Positions 1 through 4,716 of a DNA stretch of 5,615 bases are shown piece after piece. The translations under genes and the position numbers were made by a program. The DNA is from SIG440 sp045596485. GTDB lineage: Bacteria; Bacillota; Clostridia; Monoglobales; Monoglobaceae. Position 1 is the first letter of the stretch; the number at the start of each line of letters is the position of its first letter. The DNA lies in NCBI GenBank assembly GCA_045596485.1, contig JAZOCL010000068.1, forward strand, positions 1-5,615, in the 5' to 3' direction. Under the pieces are notes generated by a model. The model did not search any database, was not told the origin of the DNA, and saw only the letters and a program-made list of their open reading frames with translations.

Positions 1-48
1 GAAAATTACAGATTTTTCAGTTTTGGTGACGCAATGCTAATTAAATAA
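1..48 (+). CDS. queA: QueA C-terminus (S-adenosylmethionine:tRNA ribosyltransferase-isomerase), 3' fragment
   Basis: Reading from base 1 gives ENYRFFSFGDAMLIK and a TAA stop at 46-48. The tail YRFFSFGDAMLI is the highly characteristic C-terminal signature of QueA. This enzyme transfers the ribosyl part of S-adenosylmethionine to preQ1 in tRNA and rearranges it to epoxyqueuosine, in the cytoplasm. Only 15 codons are in the window; the rest lies upstream. The stop is 25 bases before the tgt start, with no terminator-like hairpin between, so queA and tgt are probably co-transcribed. queA next to tgt is the usual Firmicute arrangement, which supports the call. The fragment is short, but the motif is distinctive and the neighbour is right. 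Confidence 0.87.
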   Translation, partial: ENYRFFSFGDAMLIK

Positions 49-73
49 TTCACAAGACAGAAAGGTTTATCAT

Positions 74-1204
74 ATGTTTAAAATTCTAAAAAAAGAGGGC
101 AAAGCCCGCCGTGGTGAATTCAAAACCGTTCACGGATGCATACAGACCCCTGTTTTTATGAATGTTGGAACAGCCGCCGCAATCAAAGGTGGACTCGACT
201 CCTTTGACCTGAAGGAAATCGGCTGTCAGGTTGAGCTTTCCAACACATACCACCTCCACCTTCGTCCCGGTGACAAGGTGGTAAAGCAGATGGGCGGTCT
301 TCACAAATTTATGAACTGGGACAGACCCATTCTCACCGACAGCGGCGGCTTTCAGGTTTTTTCACTTGCAAAGCTCCGCAAAATTAAAGAAGAAGGCGTT
401 TATTTTGCATCACATATTGGCGGTCACCGCATTTTTATGGGTCCCGAAGAAAGTATGCAAATTCAATCAAACCTTGCATCAACCATTGCTATGGCATTTG
501 ACGAATGTGTTGAAAACCCCTGCGAAAAGGATTACGCAAAGGCATCCTCAGAGATGACCGTTCGCTGGCTGAAGCGCTGCAAGGACGAACTGAAGCGTCT
601 CAACGCACTTGACGACACCATAAACAAAAACCAGATGCTTTTTGCAATCAATCAGGGAAGCACCTACCAAGACCTCCGAATTGAAAATATGAAGCAGATT
701 TCAGAGCTTGACCTTGACGGCTATGCAATCGGCGGCCTGGCAGTTGGTGAGCCTGCCGAGATTATGTATGAAATAATTGAAGCAGTTGAGCCCTTTGCAC
801 CGGAGGAAAAGCCCAGATACCTTATGGGCGTCGGCACTCCCGAAAACATAATTGAAGCGGTTTACCGCGGGGTTGACTTTTTTGACTGTGTTATGCCCAG
901 CCGAAACGCAAGACACGGAACCTTGTTCACATCAATTGGTATGGTGAACATCAACAATGCAAAATACGAAACCGACGACTCACCACTTGACCCCAATTGC
1001 AGCTGCCACACCTGCCGCAATTTTTCAAAGGCATATCTCAGACATCTGTTCAAGGCAAACGAAATTCTTGCCCTGCGTCTTGCGGTTATTCACAATCTGT
1101 CATTTTATAACAACCTTATGGCAGACATCCGCACAGCTCTTGACAAGGGCTGCTTTGAGGACTTCCGAAAAGCCAATCTTGGAAGACTTTCTCAAAGAAT
1201 TTAA
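74..1204 (+). CDS. tgt: tRNA-guanine(34) transglycosylase (Tgt)
   Basis: Exchanges guanine at the wobble position 34 of GUN-anticodon tRNAs for preQ1, the committed tRNA step of queuosine synthesis. The 376 residues match the usual bacterial length (about 370-380). Visible landmarks are: LTDSGGFQ (D89, the general-base position), AFDEC (D143, base recognition), GGLAVGE at 220-226 (base-pocket loop), FFDCVMPSRNARHG with D271 as the expected nucleophile, and a zinc site C309-x-C311-x2-C314 with H340. The ATG at 74 sits 8 bases after AGAAAGG (59-65), and the N-terminus aligns with the family start (KARRGEF, then TPVFM). Some positions differ from the consensus I know: FMNVGT for FMPVGT at 28-33, VELSNTYHL for a more usual ILANTYHL, and a GHRIFMGPEES stretch at 117-127. 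All catalytic and zinc residues are kept, so it should be active. The adjacent queA suggests a preQ1-using enzyme rather than a queuine-salvage form. Confidence 0.96.
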   Translation: MFKILKKEGKARRGEFKTVHGCIQTPVFMNVGTAAAIKGGLDSFDLKEIGCQVELSNTYHLHLRPGDKVVKQMGGLHKFMNWDRPILTDSGGFQVFSLAKLRKIKEEGVYFASHIGGHRIFMGPEESMQIQSNLASTIAMAFDECVENPCEKDYAKASSEMTVRWLKRCKDELKRLNALDDTINKNQMLFAINQGSTYQDLRIENMKQISELDLDGYAIGGLAVGEPAEIMYEIIEAVEPFAPEEKPRYLMGVGTPENIIEAVYRGVDFFDCVMPSRNARHGTLFTSIGMVNINNAKYETDDSPLDPNCSCHTCRNFSKAYLRHLFKANEILALRLAVIHNLSFYNNLMADIRTALDKGCFEDFRKANLGRLSQRI

Positions 1205-1236
1205 CATTAATTTAACAAATAAATACAAAATACCCC

Positions 1237-1265
1237 TTGCATTATTTTGGAAAAGAGGGTATAAT
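1237..1265 (+). promoter_or_regulatory. Sigma-A-type promoter for yajC
   Basis: A perfect -10 box TATAAT lies at 1260-1265, and a weaker -35 box TTGCAT at 1237-1242 is separated from it by exactly 17 bases. Transcription would start near 1272, giving a leader of about 50 bases before yajC. The position in the tgt-yajC gap (1205-1321) fits a promoter. I see no hairpin terminator after tgt, so yajC may also receive read-through from queA-tgt. The -35 matches only TTG of TTGACA, hence moderate confidence. Confidence 0.62.
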
Positions 1266-1280
1266 TGTAATAATGCATTT

Positions 1281-1295
1281 CGGGACAGGTTCCCG
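1281..1295 (+). repeat. Short inverted repeat in the yajC leader
   Basis: CGGGA and TCCCG are perfect 5-bp arms around a 5-base loop (CAGGT). The repeat starts about 9 bases after the predicted transcription start and ends 12 bases before the AGGAGGT ribosome binding site (1308-1314). It could be a small 5' stabilising hairpin or an operator half-site pair. Five pairs can also arise by chance. Confidence 0.4.
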
Positions 1296-1321
1296 ACATA
1301 ATATTTCAGGAGGTAAAAAAT

Positions 1322-1705
1322 ATGTTTATTACAGCTTATGCAGCAGCTGCAGACCCCGCAGCAACAGGTTCTGCTTCTATGATTTCTTCTCTGGTTATGC
1401 TGGTTCTTATGTTTGTTGTTTTCTACTTCATTCTCATAAGACCCCAGAAGAAAAAAGAAAAAGAACTCAAAAATATGCTCGCCGCACTGAAGGTTGGTGA
1501 CGAGGTTGCCACAATCGGCGGTATTCACGGTAAAATCGTGAGAATCAAGGATGACATTTTTGTTCTTGAATCAGGCATCGGCACAAACAAGTCATACATC
1601 ACAGTTGACCGCAGTGCAGTAAGCCGTTTTATGAAGAGAGGCGAAGAACAGGCTCCCACTCCTATTCCCGGCGAGGCAGAGACTGCTGAAACAACCGAAG
1701 AATAG
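1322..1705 (+). CDS. yajC: Preprotein translocase subunit YajC
   Basis: Small accessory subunit of the Sec translocon that associates with SecD and SecF in the cytoplasmic membrane. The protein has 127 residues. It has a short N-terminus and one membrane segment at about 19-38. The YajC signature ILIRPQKKKEKE follows at about 37-48, then LKVGDEVATIGGIHGKI at 56-72 and a small beta-rich cytoplasmic domain to about residue 105. The acidic, Pro/Thr-rich tail (about 108-127) is probably disordered and makes it slightly longer than the 110-residue E. coli protein. AGGAGGT (1308-1314) lies 7 bases before the ATG, so the start is secure. It has its own promoter just upstream. The DUF3792 gene follows 77 bases after its stop, and secD-secF comes next under a separate promoter. 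Confidence 0.96.
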   Translation: MFITAYAAAADPAATGSASMISSLVMLVLMFVVFYFILIRPQKKKEKELKNMLAALKVGDEVATIGGIHGKIVRIKDDIFVLESGIGTNKSYITVDRSAVSRFMKRGEEQAPTPIPGEAETAETTEE

Positions 1706-1715
1706 CTTCTTTTGG

Positions 1716-1780
1716 TAATACACCCCCTTTTTTGTTCATATATTTATCAAAAAAGATAAACAAACAAAAAGGGGGTATTA
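1716..1780 (+). promoter_or_regulatory. Nested hairpin that pairs the ribosome binding site of the DUF3792 gene
   Basis: The outer stem pairs 1716-1736 with 1763-1780. It consists of 5 A/T pairs (1716-1720 with 1776-1780), a 2-base bulge (1721-1722), 5 C-G pairs (1723-1727 with 1771-1775), 5 T-A pairs (1728-1732 with 1766-1770), a bulged T1733, and 3 more pairs (1734-1736 with 1763-1765). Inside it, TTTATC (1743-1748) and GATAAA (1755-1760) form a perfect 6-bp stem closed by six A's. The 3' strand contains the Shine-Dalgarno sequence AAGGGGGT, so folding would hide it. The hairpin starts 10 bases after the yajC stop. No T-run follows the 3' arm, so it is not a standard terminator. The pairing is seen directly; the regulatory role is inferred. 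Confidence 0.68.
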
Positions 1781-1782
1781 TT

Positions 1783-2214
1783 ATGTCCAAATTCACTTCA
1801 TCACGTGCTGCTGCCGAAATTCCCGAAACAGGATTTGCACCAGGCTTTCTTTTTATGATAAAAACCGTTCTGATTGCATATTGCGTTTCTGTGGCTTTGC
1901 TTTTTCTTGTTGCAGTTCTTGCTGCCTTTCAGGCTTTCTCTAACCGTGCAATTGCTATCGGCGCAAATCTTGTGACAGCTGTTAGCGTTTTGCTGTGCGG
2001 TTTTATGTCGGGCAGGCACTTCAGCAGTAAGGGTCTTGTTTTCGGTGCCTTGAGCGGTGTTATTTATTCGGGAATTCTGTGTATTATCGGAGCCCTTGCA
2101 TCAAAGACTCCGACCTTCGGCACAAGTGTAGTTACCGCCCTAACTATCGGTCTTATCTGCGGAGCGGTAGGCGGTATTGTAGGAATAAATACAAAACGTA
2201 AACGCCGCAGATGA
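1783..2214 (+). CDS. TIGR04086/DUF3792 (YrzE-like) small membrane protein
   Basis: A 143-residue integral membrane protein with no known biochemical role. Four hydrophobic segments are visible at about 26-50, 57-77, 84-106 and 113-135. They are preceded by a polar N-terminus (1-20) and followed by a very basic end (TKRKRRR), which by the positive-inside rule should be cytoplasmic. Small-residue helix patterns (CGFMSGRHF, then GLVFGALSG, then GAVGGIVG) resemble the TIGR04086/DUF3792 family, and a member (YrzE) lies just after the yajC homologue in Bacillus. This position supports the call. I chose ATG 1783 because AAGGGGGT (1769-1776) precedes it at good spacing. The in-frame TTG at 1732 has no ribosome binding site and would start inside the hairpin arm. 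The gene is probably transcribed with yajC. A link to Sec function is only suggested by the neighbourhood. Confidence 0.82.
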   Translation: MSKFTSSRAAAEIPETGFAPGFLFMIKTVLIAYCVSVALLFLVAVLAAFQAFSNRAIAIGANLVTAVSVLLCGFMSGRHFSSKGLVFGALSGVIYSGILCIIGALASKTPTFGTSVVTALTIGLICGAVGGIVGINTKRKRRR

Positions 2215-2240
2215 TATACTGAACTTTTCAAAGCCAAAAA

Positions 2241-2255
2241 GCCAAAAACTTTGGC
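2241..2255 (+). repeat. Inverted repeat just upstream of the secDF promoter
   Basis: GCCAAA (2241-2246) and TTTGGC (2250-2255) are perfect 6-bp arms around AAC. A second copy of GCCAAA at 2233-2238 could pair with the same 3' arm. The repeat ends 7 bases before the -35 box. No T-run follows on the plus strand, so termination of the upstream yajC transcript would be weak at best. It may instead be an operator. A T-run follows the hairpin only on the minus strand, where no gene needs it. Confidence 0.45.
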
Positions 2256-2262
2256 AAAACTA

Positions 2263-2291
2263 TTGACTATTGGGGAAAAAAAAGATATAAT
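2263..2291 (+). promoter_or_regulatory. Sigma-A-type promoter for secD-secF
   Basis: TTGACT (2263-2268) and TATAAT (2286-2291) are separated by exactly 17 bases, a near-consensus housekeeping promoter with an A-rich spacer. Transcription should begin near 2298, leaving a leader of about 80 bases before the GTG start of secD. The leader contains a weak palindrome, CTTGA-TTTAT-TCAAG (2339-2353), 8 bases before the Shine-Dalgarno sequence. This promoter would let secDF be expressed independently of yajC. Confidence 0.82.
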
Positions 2292-2376
2292 GTTTTAGTA
2301 TGCTATTTTGAAAATAATTAACACATACAATATAAAAACTTGATTTATTCAAGCAAGACACAAGGAGGAAAAAACA

Positions 2377-3669
2377 GTGTCAAGAAGTATTATCAAACTC
2401 ACAGCAATTGTTCTTGTTATTGCTGCACTTCTGTTCGTTGCACTGTACGGACTTGACTTTACTGAAGACGTTAGATTTCCCGGCATCCTCGACCCCGACG
2501 GTGTTGTTCAGGGTCTTGACCTCAAGGGCGGTTCGGTAATTGTTTTTGAAGCTCAGGAAGAAAATCCGACAGACGAACAGATGGATACTGTCACCAACAT
2601 GATGAGAACCCGTCTGGACGGGCTTGGTTACAGCGAAGCAACAGTTACAAGACAGGGTTCAACCAAGGTCAGAATTGAAATTCCTTCAGTTTCAGACCCC
2701 GAAGAAGCGGCAGCAACACTCGGTGCAACAGCACAGCTTCAGTTTGTCGACTATGCAGGCAACACGGTTCTCACAGGTGCAGACATAGCAACAGCTTCTG
2801 CACAGTATGGTCAGATTTCAGAGCTCAGCGCAGCACAAAACTTTGTTGAACTCACACTGACAGCAGAAGGCAGACAGAAGTTTGCAACAGCAACTGCAAA
2901 CGCTGCAGCTCTCGCATCATCAGGTCAGAATTATATCGCAATTATGATGGATGAATTGGTAATTTCAATGCCCAGCGTAGCTGAGAAAATTGATAGTGAA
3001 AACTGTGTTATCTCAGGTGACTTTACTGCAGAATCTGCACAGGCTCTGGCAGCAAATATCCGTTCAGGACAGCTGCCCTTCTCACTTTCACAGGTTGAGC
3101 TCCGTGCAATCAGCGCAACACTTGGAGACACCGCTCTGCAGACATCACTTATTGCAGGTCTCATCGGCATTATCCTGGTTATGCTCTTTATGATTCTCTT
3201 CTACAGACTGCCCGGTCTTTTGGCATCAATCGCTCTGGCAGGTTATATGGGAATTGTAGGTATTATCCTTGCAAACCTTCACGTTAACCTTACACTCCCC
3301 GGTATTGCAGGTATCATCCTTTCAATCGGTATGGCTGTTGACGCCAACGTTATTATCTTTGAAAGAATCAAAGAAGAGCTTAAGCTTGGCAAAACAGTCC
3401 GTTCATCTGTTGATGCAGGCTTTAACAGAGCACTTTCAGCAGTTATTGACTCAAACATCACCACAATCATTGCGGCAGTTATTCTTATGATTCTGGGAAC
3501 AGGTACAATCAAAGGCTTTGGTACTACACTTCTCATCGGTGTTGTTGTCAGTATGATTTCTGCAATCTTTGTTACAAAGTTCCTTCTCAAGCAGATGATT
3601 GGAATGAACATCAAGAATCTTTGGCTCTATGGAATAAACACAAAAAAGGAGGATGCACAAAATGCTTAA
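2377..3669 (+). CDS. secD: Protein translocase subunit SecD
   Basis: RND-superfamily membrane protein that, with SecF, uses the proton gradient to help pull exported proteins out of SecYEG on the outer side of the membrane. The 430 residues show TM1 at about 5-24, the GLDLKGG motif (46-52), and an extracytoplasmic region to about 255. Five more helices follow at about 256-276, 279-299, 305-327, 353-374 and 379-403. The conserved helix-4 motif AVDANVIIFERIKEE (320-334) carries D322, equivalent to the proton-relay D519 of E. coli SecD. The extracytoplasmic part is much shorter than in E. coli SecD (615 residues), as is usual for Gram-positives. The start is GTG 2377, placed by AAGGAGG (2362-2368) 8 bases upstream, with a hydrophobic N-terminus directly after it. 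The stop overlaps the secF start, indicating translational coupling. Unlike Bacillus, SecD and SecF are not fused. Confidence 0.97.
   Translation: MSRSIIKLTAIVLVIAALLFVALYGLDFTEDVRFPGILDPDGVVQGLDLKGGSVIVFEAQEENPTDEQMDTVTNMMRTRLDGLGYSEATVTRQGSTKVRIEIPSVSDPEEAAATLGATAQLQFVDYAGNTVLTGADIATASAQYGQISELSAAQNFVELTLTAEGRQKFATATANAAALASSGQNYIAIMMDELVISMPSVAEKIDSENCVISGDFTAESAQALAANIRSGQLPFSLSQVELRAISATLGDTALQTSLIAGLIGIILVMLFMILFYRLPGLLASIALAGYMGIVGIILANLHVNLTLPGIAGIILSIGMAVDANVIIFERIKEELKLGKTVRSSVDAGFNRALSAVIDSNITTIIAAVILMILGTGTIKGFGTTLLIGVVVSMISAIFVTKFLLKQMIGMNIKNLWLYGINTKKEDAQNA
3646..3652 (+). promoter_or_regulatory. Ribosome binding site that fixes the secF start
   Basis: AAGGAGG lies inside the last codons of secD. 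The ATG at 3653 directly abuts it with no spacer and cannot be used from it. The ATG at 3662 has a 9-base spacer and gives the family-like N-terminus MLNIVGNKK. This sets the secD/secF overlap at 8 bases. Confidence 0.85.
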
Positions 3670-4585
3670 TATCGTAGGAAACAAAAAGATATTCTTCATA
3701 ATTTCGCTGGTTCTTATGGTTGCCAGCGCTGCATCTCTCATATTCCAGGGCTTCAACCTTGACACAGACTTTGCCGGCGGTATGGCTGTTACTTTTGGTC
3801 TCGGCACCGACTTTGAGGTTAAAGACGTTGAAGCAATGGTTTCAGAGGCTCTTGGCACAAACCAGAAGGCATCATCTGTTCAAAAATCAGAAAACAACGA
3901 AGTTATAATTAAATTCGGTTTTGACAATGCACTCAAGACCGATGACGAAAGAACAGCCTTCAGCAACGAAAAGATTGAAGCAATCACAGCAAAGCTCACC
4001 GAAGCTTACGGCGAAATTGAGGTTAAGAACAAGGACGTTGTTTCACCCTCAACAGGCAGAGAGCTTGCAAGAAGCGCTGTTTGGATGTCAGTTTTTGCAG
4101 CACTTGCAATTCTCATCTATGTTACCTTCAGATTTGAATTTATTTCGGGTGTATGCGCAGTTCTTGCTCTTGTTCACGACGTTCTCATTCTTTGCGGAAT
4201 TTACTCAATCTGCAGAATTGCAATTGATACAAACTTTATCGCTGCAGTTCTCACAGTTTTAGGTTATTCTATCAATGCAACAATCGTTATCTTTGACAGA
4301 ATTCGCGAAAACACACGTCACGCAAAGAAGCAGACCTACGGTGCAATTGCTAACGAAAGCATAAACCAGACAATCAGCCGTTCAATCAACACAACAATTA
4401 CAACCCTTCTCACAATCGGTATGGTATACATTCTGGGCGTTACATCAATCAAGGTATTCGCTCTTCCCATTATCATCGGTGTTGCAATCGGAACCTACTC
4501 ATCAATCTTTATTGCAGGTTCAGTATGGGCTACGTGGAAGGATTCAGCAGTTAATGCCAAGGCAAAAGCAAAGGCAAACAACTAG
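3662..4585 (+). CDS. secF: Protein translocase subunit SecF, lacking the conserved helix-4 Asp
   Basis: Partner of SecD in the proton-driven SecDF motor of the membrane. The 307 residues show TM1 at about 9-28, the NLDTDFAGG motif (32-40), a short extracytoplasmic domain, and the SPSTGREL stretch (128-135). Five more helices follow at about 138-156, 159-182, 190-211, 241-261 and 265-290. The LVHDV motif (H172, D173) and FDRIREN (211-217) are intact. The oddity is GYSINATIVIFDR at 201-213. Other SecF proteins I recall have N-D here, the Asp being E. coli D213, but this one has A206 (GCA, 4277-4279). The partner arginine (E. coli R247) is kept as R240, exactly 34 residues on. Alternating Ala/Lys near the C-terminus (299-305) is probably a flexible cytoplasmic tail. 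The ATG at 3662 is chosen by its ribosome binding site. The gene is co-transcribed with secD. Confidence 0.96.
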   Translation: MLNIVGNKKIFFIISLVLMVASAASLIFQGFNLDTDFAGGMAVTFGLGTDFEVKDVEAMVSEALGTNQKASSVQKSENNEVIIKFGFDNALKTDDERTAFSNEKIEAITAKLTEAYGEIEVKNKDVVSPSTGRELARSAVWMSVFAALAILIYVTFRFEFISGVCAVLALVHDVLILCGIYSICRIAIDTNFIAAVLTVLGYSINATIVIFDRIRENTRHAKKQTYGAIANESINQTISRSINTTITTLLTIGMVYILGVTSIKVFALPIIIGVAIGTYSSIFIAGSVWATWKDSAVNAKAKAKANN

Positions 4586-4609
4586 TTTTCTATTACTGCA
4601 AAGCAAAAG

Positions 4610-4642
4610 GGGCTGTTTAAAAACGATGTTTTTAAACAGCCC
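4610..4642 (+). terminator. Terminator hairpin between convergent secF and SLH genes
   Basis: A perfect 15-bp stem, GGGCTGTTTAAAAAC (4610-4624) paired with GTTTTTAAACAGCCC (4628-4642), closes on a 3-base loop. It lies 24 bases after the secF stop and 74 bases past the stop of the minus-strand gene, so it can serve both. The plus-strand tail is only moderately T-rich (TACAATTTT). On the minus strand the tail begins CTTTT. The stem's own T-runs may assist. Strong for secDF, plausible for the opposite gene. Confidence 0.82.
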
Positions 4643-4716
4643 TACAATTTTGGGATAGGTAAAATCCTTTGATTTCTCCGACTTTTTGCGGTCCGAACTA
4701 TTTTAACATCCTTTTT

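Noticed and set aside
1198..1217. Direct repeat AATTTAACA (1198-1206 and 1209-1217) at the end of tgt
   Set aside because: Two A/T-rich 9-mers spanning the stop codon are likely chance, with no further copies seen.
1100..1528. Minus-strand reading frame of 142 codons across tgt and yajC
   Set aside because: It overlaps two confident genes and the yajC promoter, and its Cys/Asn/His-rich low-complexity translation looks like an artefact.
1732..1782. In-frame TTG start adding 17 residues to the DUF3792 protein
   Set aside because: No ribosome binding site lies upstream, the added residues would be encoded inside the hairpin, and ATG 1783 has a good Shine-Dalgarno at proper spacing.
2241..2255. 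Intrinsic terminator for the yajC-DUF3792 transcript
   Set aside because: Only 6 bp with no following T-run on the plus strand, so I list it as an inverted repeat instead.
3653..3661. Earlier ATG for secF
   Set aside because: It directly follows AAGGAGG with no spacer. ATG 3662 has a 9-base spacer and gives the family-like N-terminus.
3451..3858. Minus-strand reading frame of 135 codons across the secD/secF junction
   Set aside because: It is antisense to two well-supported genes, shows no recognisable motif and looks like a shadow of their codon pattern.
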